A stretch of 64,000 nucleotides of DNA from Oscheius tipulae (Eukaryota > Nematoda > Chromadorea > Rhabditida > Rhabditidae). The translations under genes and the position numbers were made by a program. Where the stretch lies: positions 8,308,001-8,372,000 of the forward strand of contig JASJZH010000003.1 in assembly GCA_037178975.1 (NCBI GenBank), written 5' to 3'. Positions 43,501 through 55,700 of the stretch are shown here, piece by piece (positions within the stretch are counted from its first letter, which is position 1; each line of letters begins with the position of its first letter). The notes beneath the pieces are model-generated. The model saw only the letters and a program-made list of their open reading frames with translations. It did not search any database and had not been told where the DNA came from.

Positions 43501-45585
43501 TAACGTGGCAGGATCCAGATTCATATAAATGCGCGCCTTTTTTAATTTTGCGGCGGGAAGTTCAAATCATGACGAATTCAAGCTCGTATTTGCGCTTTTT
43601 CAGCATCTTTGACACGCCTTTTTGACTTCCAAGTATGCTTATTCGATTCAGCGTGGAAAACTACACTTAACACGACTTATTTGACCCAAAAAATATCAGG
43701 AAAATCGTTGCAGAACGCAGACCTAAATTCAAAAAGCCGGACACTTAAAATTGCCAAAGATGTCCCAATATTCCAATTTTTCCAGAGAATGGATGAGAAT
43801 CTGTTTCGAGCTCCTGGAACTCTTGAAAGCTCACAAGAAGAGCATTCGTCGCGCCGCAATCAACACTTTCGGCTATATTGCCAAGGCCATCGGTCCCCAT
43901 GACGTCCTGGCTACCCTGCTGAACAATCTGAAGGTCCAGGAACGCCAACTGCGTGTCTGTACGACCGTGGCTATTGCCATCGTGGCCGAAACCTGTGCCC
44001 CATTCACCGTACTCCCCGCCATCATGAATGAGTACAGAGTGCCGGAGATGAACGTCCAAAACGGTGTCCTGAAGGCCCTTTCCTTCATGTTTGAGGTATG
44101 TTTCAAAAATCTTTTCGTCCCTGGAGCTCTTTTTCATCCTTTGACCCCCCAACGTAGGGTAGCGTATTTTTTTCATCTCTTAGGCAGCTATGATGAATTT
44201 TAAAGAATCGTCACGAAAAGATTCTGGTCTTCTAAGCCAGAATCGAGACAAAACAGTATTCGCGGCCTGTATAGGAGATATCGGTTTTTGAGGAGGAGCT
44301 GTGGCCAAATGATTAGATTTTGAGCTATTTGGAAGTTTTATGCGCGAAAACATCCTCTCTTTGATGCTCTTTGCACTGTAGTAACTGGCTCGCTACTAAT
44401 TTTCATTTTCTTCCCAAAATAACCCAACAAAATTTGCAGTACATCGGCGAGATGGCCAAGGACTACATCTACGCGATCACACCGCTCCTCATCGATGCGA
44501 TGATGGAACGCGATCAGGTCCATCGACAGATTGCCATCGACTGTGTTGCGCATCTCTCTCTCGGCGTCTACGGCTTCGGCTGTGAGGATGCCCTCCTACA
44601 TCTGCTGAACTACGTCTGGCCGAACATGATGGAAAACTCGCCGCATCTGATCCAGCGATTCGTCTTTGCCTGCGAGGGAATGCGCGTCAGTCTCGGACCG
44701 ATTAAAGTCCTCCAGTACTGTCTACAGGCGCTCTGGCATCCGGCCAGAAAGATTCGCGAGCCCATCTGGAAGGTTCGTTTCTTACTTTTTTTTGTGTGTA
44801 GCTGAGAGAGACGGATTGGAATGGACAGATGGATAGAGACAGGATATTGGGAGAACAGCCTGCCAGAACAGATCGAGACAGGCAGAAACAGGAAGATTCA
44901 GTTGAATTGGTATAAAAACGATAGCTTGACAGTGACAGCTTTCTCGGATGAAATTCATGTCTGCTCAGCTAGCTTACAGAGACATCGACAAAAATTCTCG
45001 GTGGACAGAAGTAGGCGCAGACCAGAGATGAGATACTATGATGACAGTTAGACAGACTTAAAGGATAGATTGACAGAGGTACAGGTGAAAGAAACAGGCT
45101 GACAGTGACGGGATAATAAGATGAATAACAAAATGCTTAGAAAGATCGTTTGACAGAAAGAGAAATTTGACTGGAGGCAGAATGGGGCAAGCACATGGGA
45201 AGAGGAACAGGGTGAGAGAGAAGGATTGATAGAGACAGGATAGTTACAATGAACAGGGTGAGAATGAGAATATATTGACAGAGACGGTGCCATATGGTGG
45301 ACAGGCTAATAAACAAATTAATAAGATGTAGACAAGACATGCACGGGAACAGGCAGAAAACGGGCACACATTGAAAGATGAAGGTCGGGAAGGGCTGACA
45401 TACTGACAGAGAATGCTGTGATTGAAAAGTACAAACTATAATTTTCTATAGCTAATCCCCCAAAATTCCAGGTCTACAACAACCTTGTTCTCGGCGCCCA
45501 GGACGCTCTCGTGGCTGGCTACCCCCGCATCGAATCCACTCAGCGCAACACCTACGTCCGCTACGAACTCGACTATACTCTCTGA
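37517..45585 (+). CDS. sftb-1: splicing factor 3B subunit 1 (SF3B1/SAP155)
   Basis: This is the HEAT-repeat scaffold of U2 snRNP SF3b, which recognises the branch point. Eighteen exons run from 37517-37822 to 45472-45585; examples are 38559-38846, 39307-39745, 40455-40657, 41434-41604, 42371-42638, 43141-43435, 43785-44095 and 44440-44772. The N-terminal part has the U2AF-ligand-motif repeats ([20 protein letters not shown]) and TP-rich phospho-sites. The HEAT region is nearly invariant, for example [68 protein letters not shown] and [17 protein letters not shown]. The lysine equivalent to human K700 is present in DEQQKVRTI. It ends with RYELDYTL. The junction after 41604 lacks a normal AG acceptor at the conserved position. 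AATAAA at 45758. Confidence 0.97.
42258..42345 (-). repeat. degenerate tRNA-like element, family A, in an SF3B1 intron
   Basis: The minus strand reads TTCAGTATAGCTCAGACGGT (A-box region), a degraded B box, then GTGGCTGACAACCTTTTTCAGC. Both ends match the copy at 9163-9240. It sits between SF3B1 exons ending at 42204 and starting at 42371. Confidence 0.65.
43639..43670. repeat. single arm of the TTTAATCRATTC palindrome family
   Basis: ATTCGATTCAGCGTGGAAAA in an SF3B1 intron matches ATCGATTCAGCGTCAAAAAC at 11331 closely. Only one arm was recognised. Confidence 0.4.
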
Positions 45586-45757
45586 GCAAAATGAAGAATC
45601 TGCAATCTTACCCCCTTTTACTCTAATTATTCGATATTCTTGATTCTCATCCCTCTTTCTGGTTGTTTTAGTCTCATAGTTCACTGTCCCGTTGTTACAT
45701 TGTTCCCTCCTTCTCCACATGAAAAAAATCTTCCCATCTTGACGACGGTTAACGTTG

Positions 45758-45763
45758 AATAAA
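45758..45763 (+). terminator. AATAAA poly(A) signal of SF3B1
   Basis: AATAAA lies about 170 nt after the SF3B1 stop codon. The gene converges with the DnaJ gene, whose stop is at 45919. Confidence 0.7.
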
Positions 45764-45918
45764 TCTATTTTCTGTGAAAGTCATCCATTAAAGGTAACTC
45801 TTTCATTTCACAAAAAAAATTGTGAGATAACAGCTCTTGGGGGAGGGAAAACAGGCATAACAAAAAATGACATCTAACATGGGGGAAACTAAATTAGTTC
45901 TACGAGTCGTGAAATCTC

Positions 45919-48900
45919 CTAGGAAGTAGCTTTCTTCTTCGTAGTCTCTTCGGTCGGGTTGGGATCTGAAATGCTTCATTTGAATGCAGATCTACTCTTT
46001 CCCACGACAAACTGCCCAAGCAAAATGTTTTTAAGACCGGCGACCGAACCCCGTGCCTGCTGGCCAAAAAGCGCGCCGCTTGGCGCTGCGCTATGCAAGT
46101 CGCGTGACAAAAGCCAGTTTATGTCAGGATTACGGTATTTTTTTGACAGGAGCCTCAACTACTTAAAAATTTGGCTGTTTACCGCTCTTAATTAAAAGTG
46201 GACTGTAGCCTGGCCCCTTGGATTATAAATCTGAGCGATCCAATTCGATTCCCGCCCTTGATTTTCAAAGTTGTCATTATAATTTGACCGTGTTCGGGGG
46301 CTTTAATACGCACCTATCTCATCCGAACACGGCCTTCTTCAGCTTCCGGACGAAGCTACTGGACTCACTGGAGGATTCCGTCGTCGATTCTTGTGAAGGA
46401 GACTCCTGCTTCTTCTCGGTCTTTTCTTCCTTCTCCTTCTTCTTTTTTTCCGCTTCTTTTGGAGCAGGGTCAACTGAAAAAAACCGTATATTCTGTAGGA
46501 CACGTTCAAGTGGCCTAATGACTTTTCGTCATAATTTCGTCCAGGAGGTTCCCGGTTCGGAACCATCTCTTAATAAAATGACATGGCATTTCTGCATAAA
46601 CTACGACCAGGAGGGTCCGTTTTCGAATCTACCTCGTGACCAACCTATTTTTAATGTTTGTTTACCCATTTTTTTAGCATTAAATACCTAAAAAAAAAGC
46701 TTACTTTTTTCTTTCTCAGGCAGCTTGACCGATCCCGTCTTCGGTTTATCCATCAGGGCCCATTCCTGCATCAGCTCCCGTTGCCGCTTGTTTATCGACC
46801 TAAATATATCAAAATTTTAGCGCCAAAAGTCATAAAATTACTTCGGAACGACAACTTTGATATGAATGTACTGATCACCGTACTGGTCGCGCCCATTGCG
46901 CTTCTTCACACCCTTGCCTGTCAACTTCATACGGGTGTGACTCGAGGTGCCGGAGGGTACTTGGATGTGGGTATCTTCAACAATTCCCGGGACCTAAATT
47001 ATGAGATTTTAACCAAAAAATAGGGTTAAATACCATGACAGTCCCGCCGAGCACAGCCTGAGCAATGTTGATCTCGACGTCACAATGGATGTCGTCCTTC
47101 TCGCGACGGAAGCGGACGGAGGGTTCCACTTGGAACGTTATGTAGACTTGGTTCTGAAATATAAGGAGTTTTTTTTAGTTCACAGCAGAGTATGTAGCAT
47201 ATGCTCGTTATTGCACATCTTCACCATTGTTATATAGTAATTATGTTGTCCAAAACCTCGTCATTTTCCATAAAAAAGCACAAAAATGAGGGCACTTACC
47301 TTGCCAACCTTGAATCGAACCCGATCTCCATTATTCGTGCCCTGCGGCACACCGATGCTGACCTGTCTTCGCTGAACGGTAGCTCCGGTTCCCGTGCATT
47401 CTTGGCATGGATTCTGAGGTTTTTTTTATACCAAATTTTACAGGGAAAAATTACCTTATTGTAGGCCCCGGACCCGTTGCAGCGATTACACATGGCCTGG
47501 TAGATGTAACCACCCTGCATTCTCGAGGTCGTCATTCCCGTGCCGTTGCAGTATGGACAGCTCGTCTTTTTGTGACCGGGCTCCACTTGGGTCCCATGGC
47601 ACTTTAGACAGTCCTCGACCACGTTCAGATGCACGTTCTTTTGGGTACCTAAAAGGTTTAGATTGTCCGCAAATGACCAGAGGTTCGAACCTGCCCGAGC
47701 TCAAATTTTTTTTTGTAAAGTACTATTTTGTTGAGTTTTCCGAGCTGTGTAAGAAAATAAAATGTTTCGTGTCATATTTAGGGTTTTCCGTCCCGAACCA
47801 ATTTTGTGCAATTAGCGCAATGGTAAAGTGGTGTCTTGAGACCAGCACAAAACTAAATGAGGGTTTGAATCCCCAATACGGAAAAGTGTTTCTCTAGTAG
47901 TGTTTTCAGGCAGAAACAGCGCTTCCAGATAAAGGTCATCCACTGGGGATGGAAAAAATTGACTTTTCTTACATTTTGCTGTTTCTCCTGCTGAGAATCG
48001 TTTTGGAAATAATAAAACTTCGTAATTTTTACGATATACTACTTTCGAAGAAAAAGTCCCACCTCTCACAGCCTCCTCAAAAGTCAGGTCCATGATCATT
48101 TCCTCCGCGTAGGAGTGGCCGAATTGGCTGTCGCTGAACATGTCCCAGTTCATTCCACCACCGCCCTTAATTTTTGCAAATTAATAAAATAAGCTGGAGA
48201 ACTGACCATATTGCCGAAAGCCTTGCGGAAGATCTCATTCACGTCCATCGTGCTACGATAATTGAAGCCAGAATGTCCCTGAGGACCCGAACCTGAGCCT
48301 CTCGGATCTCCTCCGTGCATGTCGTAATCCTGCCGTTTCGTGTCATCTGACAACACCTAAAATCGTCATTTTGGTCATATTTCTTGAAATTAAAAAAAAA
48401 GTTTGTCCCTGGCGGGGATTGAACGCGAAACCCTCAGCTCGACAGTCTTACTGACTGCGCCATTTGTTGAAAATTCTTTGGAAAACCGACCTCGTAGGCT
48501 TCAGAAATCTCCTGGAATTTTTCCTGTGCCTCTTTCGTCTTGTTCACGTCCGGATGGTACTTTTTGGCCAGCTAAAATGAGGAGGTTTGGGGCTAAAAAT
48601 AAGGGAAAAAGTTACCTGAAAATAGGCCTTTTTGATCTCTTTCGCGGTGGCAGCCTTCTCCAGACCGAGGGTCTTGTAGTAGTCTTCTTTCAGCAGGGAG
48701 CTGCTCGAGTGGAAGGAGGCTTTCCCTGCAAAAAATGGGTCAAAGGTGAGGAAAGAATGATTCAAAAAAGTAGCAATAGTCGAGCAGTCTAAATCGGCTG
48801 TCTTTTGACAGATTTTCTGCTTTTTGTTCTACGTACATATTCTTTTTTTTCGGCAGCCATTTTCCTGCAAATTGCACGTTTTTCTGATCAAACTTTTGCT

Positions 48901-49469
48901 CTCGTAAAGACTGCAGATGCTGCTAAAATATGAAAGCTTGCTACCTGTTTTACTGCATCGCTCTAACAGTTTTTTGTAGCGTATGGATGTGAGATACAGT
49001 AGGCAAAGTTATGTTTCATCTTAGGACAACGTCTCGACCCTGTTTTCTGATTGTAAGGTCAAAATCTGTCCATTGCGTCGCCGTAGAATTGCTTCGTAAA
49101 GCTATAAACTAGCCGAGAACATCAGAAATAGTGAACTGGGTCTTACACAAATCTAAACAAGTATTTTTTTTTGCTTTTTGCACGTTTCATTATGCAATAA
49201 ATCATTTTTTCCGTTCAATTTTCCTCCCCAGAATTCCTCAAAAACTAGATCAAAATATGACTTTTCTGAAACATTTCTCACACCACTCAAGGCTAAAAAA
49301 AATCTTTAAAAAACCCACCTTGAGCATTTTGTCTCGCTCCTCCTGTCCTCAACAGCGGGGTTTGACTTGACGAGCAGGCAGTACTTGCTCCCGCCACGCT
49401 CGGGATCAAACTTGCCGCCAATGGGGCCATTAGACGGCCCAAGCTGGCAGTTTTATTGAGCATGAGCAT
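45919..49469 (-). CDS. dnj-10: mitochondrial DnaJ co-chaperone, Tid1/DNAJA3 type
   Basis: Exons on the minus strand start 49319-49469, 48616-48725, 48491-48571, 48207-48356 and 48063-48165, then continue to the stop at 45919. The first exon encodes an Arg/Ser/Ala-rich presequence that fits mitochondrial import. The J domain has [19 protein letters not shown] and the HPD motif in KKYHPDVN. A Gly-rich stretch follows. The zinc region carries four Cys motifs: [23 protein letters not shown] and CQECTGTG. The C-terminal substrate domains follow ([36 protein letters not shown]). The tail is Lys/Glu- and Ser-rich. It stimulates mitochondrial Hsp70. The exon at 48165 follows an AAG acceptor. The gene lies 294 nt downstream of the coiled-coil gene on the same strand. 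Confidence 0.93.
46022..46105 (-). repeat. degenerate tRNA-like element in a DnaJ intron
   Basis: The minus strand reads TTGCATAGCGCAGCGCCAAG (A-box-like) and, about 30 nt on, GCACGGGGTTCGGTCGCCGG (B-box-like). No full cloverleaf forms. Confidence 0.5.
47808..47885 (+). repeat. degenerate tRNA-like element in a DnaJ intron (plus strand)
   Basis: The plus strand reads CAATTAGCGCAATGGTAAAG (A-box-like) and GAGGGTTTGAATCCCCAATA (B-box-like, GGTTTGAATCC). Unlike the other copies it lies on the plus strand. Confidence 0.5.
48403..48475 (-). repeat. degenerate tRNA-like element in a DnaJ intron
   Basis: The minus strand reads AAATGGCGCAGTCAGTAAGA (A-box-like), then CGCGTTCAATCCCCGCCAGG (B-box-like GTTCAATCC). 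The 5' and 3' ends do not pair fully. It lies between DnaJ exons 3 and 4. Confidence 0.55.
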
Positions 49470-49763
49470 AAAAAAAAGTTGGGGGCCCTTAGCCTAAAAA
49501 TTAAGGGGCCACTTTCATCAGCTTCGTGCGCGTTTTAACGGGCGCGATACGCAATTGCGTATTTCAGGTATTTTAAGACGAAACCTGTTAGAAAATCACT
49601 CTAAAAACATAAAACTTAGGGTGAAACTTTATGCCACGAGAAATGTACAAAATCTGTATGGGTGAGTATCGGGTTTTGGAGGTATACTGTACGGGGGGAG
49701 GATCTAAAATAAAACCCGTAGGGCAATGAGAAAAAATAGGGGGCAAAAAAAATGTGAGTAAAT

Positions 49764-52700
49764 CTATGTGGGACGAGGCTGATTTTCTTTGTTGTGACCG
49801 GCCCGGTAATCCTGGTGGACTTGGTGGAAGGCGGCCCGGAGCTCGTCTGTCGAACGGTCGCGCATCATCTGGAATGAGGATTATTTAGGCGGGAAAATGT
49901 AGTGCTACAGAGCCATTTCTTTGTTTTCCGGCTATTCCGCTGCCCTGCTTCCAAAACAATTTACGGCCCTACAACAATGTTTATCAGTCTCAGATTATTG
50001 CATACACTTTCTCAGCTCATTAAAATGTACAAAATGACATTTGCCTGATCTCAAAATGATAGAAGGGAATAGTTTGTCGTTGAGCGGACTCGAACCCGAG
50101 TCGCGCGGGTCTTAACAATACACCAACTTTTGCGCTAAAACTTTGAAGCTCTGTAACTTTGTTTGGAGTAAGGGTACCCCCAATATGATATATTCTTACT
50201 CAGCTTGAAATCTTTTAGAACGACATCATAAAAACATGAAAAAATTATTGTAGAATTTTCTGTGGAGTTTTATTTTTGACAGGTTTGGCAAGCCAGGGCA
50301 GAAGAGCGTCGAACAGTTCAAAATGGTGGCGACGCTAGGGACTGGTCATCTATTTGATTACCTTTAAGCAGTTTTTTTTGAGTTAATTACAAAGCTCAAA
50401 TTACACTAACAGTGACTCTTACCTGATTATAGTTCCTTCCCATCTCCCTGATCGTCTTGTTCTGCTCGTCGTCGTCCCTCTTCCAGCCGGGAATCTGGGC
50501 GTTCAGATGCCGAAGATTGCTCTAAATCTGTATTTCACCTTATTTTTTTATATGGTACCTCCGCCACGAGCCCGAGCTCCCTTTTCGAGCTGACATTCGC
50601 GAGATCCATCAAAATCTTGTCCAAAACCTGCTGGCGCTGCGAATTGCGGTCTTTCAGCTTCTCGACGGCCGTCTTGTACTGGTCCATGTACTCGATACAG
50701 CAGCGCATCGTTTCCTGGTTGTATCTCTTCACCTTGACCTCATGCTCCAGCTTCAGATTGAGCGATTTTTCGGCGTCGGCCAGCCGGGACACTGAATATG
50801 TCATTTTAGTTATTTTAGGGGGAATTTGCCCGCGCGTCTCTTTCTGCCTACGGCCTATTTTTCCAGAGTTACCAGGGTTCGATACCGCCCGGGATCAAAA
50901 CAAAAAAGTATGATTTGTAGAGTTCTTCGAACTAAGCTGAGAATTGGACAGGTTTACAAGCATTCTAGCTCAGAAGGAGCAATAGCCGACTTTTTTCGGT
51001 CATATTTGGTTCGTTATACCTACTAAGAAATCTTCTCGGAGTAAAGTTAGCATCAAATTCATTCGTTTCCGATGCACATTTTGTGCACAAATTGAGTCGT
51101 TTTCAGTCCGAAAACATGAGAAAGAAAAGCAAAAAATATCATAGCCCGATGCGGGGCTCGAACCCGCGACAGCCAGATTAAGAGTCTGGTGCTCTACCGA
51201 CTGAGCTAACCGGGCTGGTGCGTGCCGTCAAGGCCAATGGGGTCGAGATTCTTTTGGACGCAAAACCAACCTTTCAAATCCGCCTCGACGAGCCTCCTCG
51301 AGTAGTCCATGTTCTCCAATCTGATGTTGTGCTGACTGGTTAGTAAGTCCTCCTGTTCCCTTTTCAGTCTCTCCACGTCGGCCTCCGCGGCTCGGAGCCT
51401 TTGATGCAGACGCATCTCCTCGTCGTGCTGCTCGTCAATATCGCGGTCTCTTTCCTTCAAATTGTCATTTTGGAATAAAGGATAAAAAAAAATTTACGGC
51501 TATCATGGCAGTCACTTGGCGCAGACCCTCCATAGACTCTTTGTACTGCGTCTCGACGTGCTTCAGCTTTGTGACTTCTTCTTGGAGGCGGGCGAGCTGG
51601 CCTTGGCGAGTCTCTATGATGTTTCTAGAAAAAAAACGTCATAATTCAGCAGTTTCATGTATTTTTCGACAAGAAACCAAGTTTTTACGTTTAAAGGGCT
51701 GAAAAACAAGAGTTTAGGGTACAGAAAACGGCTGTCAAACACCTATATCTGAAAATAGACATCATGAAAAGTTTTCAGACGATTTTAGACAGGTTTTTGG
51801 ACAGAAAACTCGAGAAAATGAGCTGAAAAGAAGTTTTTTTTTTGTTTTTGACTGCTCTCTAGAATTGGACGCAACAAAATGGGTAAAAGCTAGCCAGATT
51901 CAAAGGGATTTTGAGGTACTCGGACATGTTCTTGGCAGTATCTTGAAGAGTTTTAAAACCAAAATTCAGCATACAGTGACTGTAAAAATGAGAAAAGATC
52001 GACCTACCTAGCCTCTCCCAGATCGGCCTTCAGATTTGTGATGTTCATATTGAGATTCTCGTTGGCTCGTCTCTCGTCATCCAGCTCCAATTCCATCTTT
52101 TGCGACCGGCTATGGTATTCGAATTTGTCCCTTCTCTCCTCATTTAGCCTTTGCTTCATCTCCTCCACCTGCTCCTCCAGCTTCTTCTCGCGTTTCTCGA
52201 TAAATTGGCCGATTTGCAGCGAGTAGTCGGATATCTAAATTAGCAGGAATTAGCCGAAGTTCATTCCGAAATTGCTCTCAGTTCAAAAATTGGTTTTTTA
52301 GGAAACAAGACGACTTTATATATAACTTTACGATGTTCTGTAAAGTCATAGCTTTTGATGTTTTCTACAGCTTTCCAGTACATTAAAAAAATTCGAAAAA
52401 AAAACGTTGATGCATGCGATTTGCGATTAGTAGACCATTTTTGGCCGAAAACTTTTCGCGGAATGAAAAATTTAAAAAAACAAAACTTACAGCAGAATCA
52501 GCTCCACCAGCTCGAAGGAACTTGCCAGTGAGCTGTAGAATGTTGTAAGACAACGTGGAGCGGCCTTTGGTCTAGAATTGGGTCAAATATCCAAAGACTT
52601 GGTGGGAAAATTACGCGATAGAAGTTTTCCAAGGCGTCGGCCACCTTGGCGCAGCTATCGGCCTGCTCACTCGTCTGACTATCCGGGAGGGAGAGCACGT

Positions 52701-55700
52701 CGTGACGGTCGATTCGGAGCGATTTGAGGGCTTCTATTAGGTTCTAAACTAGCATTTTTAGCTGAAAAAGAGTATAAGTTACAGAGGGGAGATCCTTGCG
52801 AAGAGACTCGGGCAGAAGCTCCCAGACAGTCGAGCTGCCGAACGCTGAGGCGACTTCCTGGAAGCAAAATATTATATTAAAGGGACTGTGACATTGCGAG
52901 TATATGGGTGTCCCCGGGCACGACTTTTGTAGTTGTGTCCGCGACGAACTTCCCTAAAAATCAATCTTTTGCATTTTTCGGTACTTCACATTTTCAACCT
53001 AAGAAAGAGGGAGAAGAACAGCGTTTCCTTAATTTCCTTCATTATTTTCGTCATTTTTGATGTTGAAGTAGATGTTTCTAGGGTAATATTCGTCGCTGAG
53101 TCGATTAAGAACACTTAAAAGTCATGAAAGCGTGTGTAAAGTACCGGAAAATGCAAAAATAATGATTTTCAGGAAAATTGATAGTCTAGTAAAACAAAGG
53201 TATTGAAGTTTTGAAATTTTAAGTTACTTTGTTAAGTCTTACCACGAGACAGAGTAAACCTAAAGCATATTCTGGCCAGAAAGTTCTCGTTTGCCTCCAA
53301 TAAGGTCTGATTCTGACCGCAATTCAGGCCACTTTCTGTCGCTTTTGACATGGGAACTATTCTAATTGTAAATGCGAAATTTTCGTTTTCAGCGCAATCA
53401 CATGGCCGATCCTCGCAGCCAGCTTCTAGTTAAAAGCTCATAATTCGACGGATCCTTCAAATCCTTTGCTCAAATCCAGTACTTTTATGGACATAATCCC
53501 TGGAATCTAACAATCAGTATTTTAGTAACGGCAATAGTGAGCCAATCATCACCATTTTTTTTTTTCGAAAAATCGTGCTCATTTGCACATGGCCAGATTG
53601 TGATCATCGAATTTGTCTATATTTTATACCTCTTTCACCATTTAAAAAAAAAACCAACCTGTTGCTGCATTCTGGCATGCAGGGCCCTATAGCTCTCATT
53701 TGTCGTCTCCAGCTTGTGCACGAGGTCATTTATTTCGATCTGATGAAGGCTCTTGCACTGATCGAATTCCTCGACGAGCTTCGCATTCGTCAGCTCACTA
53801 TGCGCCAGCTCATCGTTGATCGTGCGCAAGCTTCTCTCTATCTTTGTCTTAAGATTTTTCACTATTTCAAGTTAAAAAAAACCTTACAATTTCAGCCTCC
53901 TGCTCTCTAATAACCTGCATTTTTCGCTCCAAATCAGTCCGGAGGGTTTCGGCCGAGCCGGCAACAATCATAAGGGACTCCTTCTCCTTTTCAAGGAAAC
54001 TTAAATCGTGATTCTTATGCGCGAGCTCGGTTTTAAGAAGCTCCATCTCGTCGTGCAGGCGCTGGAATTCGGCTCGGGAGGGCCGCGTCTTCATTTCCTG
54101 GAAAAAAGAATCATTTTTGTGTTTAGGATGGGATAAAAAAGGAAAATCACCAATGGGATTCGATTCAAATACTAACCGCTTTCAACATTGCCTTAGCTGC
54201 CAGATTGGACGAGATCGCAGCAAAACAACTGTCACTTGATTTTTCAAAAAACTAAGGATATGACTCATTTTTCCGAGCCAATTTCATTCCTCGGTTCAAG
54301 TTTTCAAAAATAAAAAAAGCTAAAGTTGAAATTCGGGTCGGAAAAAAAAATTCCAGCAAAAAGTTTCAGCGGCGATCCGAGCCAGATACTAACTGCTCTT
54401 GACGTTGCTCCAGCTACCAGCTCGAACAAAAAAATAACTTACGCCTCGGAGATAGTCAATATCTTTCGTGAGCTGTCCATTCAGTCTCTCGAGCTCTTCG
54501 TGCTTCTTCTCGTCGTACGTGTTCTGGTGGGCAGCCTTCTCCAGATTGGTTATTATGTCCTTGGCCTGGGCGAGCTTCTGCTGAGTGACGGAGAGATCCT
54601 CGGTCATTTTTGTATGCTCTCTGGAAATTTAAAGACAGGTAAACGAGAAGGCCCAGTTCAAAGCCAGTGTGACTTTCTCAACCCTCTAGGCCCTGGTTCT
54701 ATTTGCTTTGGGACGATCAAATGTGAGGAAAGTTCTTGGGACGATGGTCAAATGTTTTTTTATGTCGATTTCTTATCAGTCCGCAGCCACATTTTATCCT
54801 CTCAGCCTGCCATTGATAACTAGGCTGTCAAACAGTTACTGTCATCTATCTTTCCTTTATATGTGAATGTGTCAGGTTGTTCCTCACTGCTAATCCTTCA
54901 CCACTTCTCCTCTTTCCGTCAATATTCTCCGTACTTTTTATTGATTTGCTGTCAATCTGTCCGATAAGTTAAGTTTTCTCTCTGGTTTGTGACTCTTTTT
55001 CGGAAACAAACAGACATACTGAGAACTAACTTTTGCTTCACCGCAAACTCCTTCCTAATTGTTTCCACCTGTCCGGATGCCTCGAGCTCCTTCTTGGCCA
55101 GGTCGTCAATCGTCGACTCGAGATCCGCTATTTTCTTCTTTTCCTTCTCCAGATCCTCTGCCAGCCTATCACATTTCGTTTGAATCATGGCCTTTTCGTC
55201 CTAAATCCATCATTTTAACCAAAATTAAGCGAAATTGACATCATGGGCTCGGATCCTCATCTCGACCGCTTCCAGCTCTTTTTTAGTCCCATTGATGAGT
55301 TCATCGGAGGCGGTCAGCTGTTGCTGGAGAGCTGTTTTTTCCTGCTCTAGGAGGAGAACCTTTTCGGATGCATCTTGTTGCTGAAGGAGGAACTGTTCTC
55401 TGAGCTCTTGAATTTTCTTCTCGCCGCTGGATTCGAGAGATTGGAGGTCGATCTAAAAAATATACGATATAATTAAAAGGACAGTACGGTTGCGGGCAAA
55501 CGGCGCGTTTTTTAAAGGCGTGTCCCGTCACGATCACCCCCAAATATTATTATTTTGTGTTTTCGATGCTTTACGCTCATTTTCTCGACAGTGTTTAATC
55601 AATTCCGCGTCGAATTCTAGAACAGTCTACTCAGACAAAAAAGTTCGAGAAACATGGATAAAATTGGCTTCGACACGAAATTGATTAAACACTATTTCAA

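Noticed and set aside
44821-45367. ORFs on both strands in the last SF3B1 intron
   Set aside because: Low-complexity GACAG/CTGTC repeat translations inside an intron.
49395-49455. tRNA-like B box (GATCAAACTTG) on the minus strand
   Set aside because: It is part of the DnaJ first exon, which encodes the mitochondrial presequence and joins in phase to the J domain.
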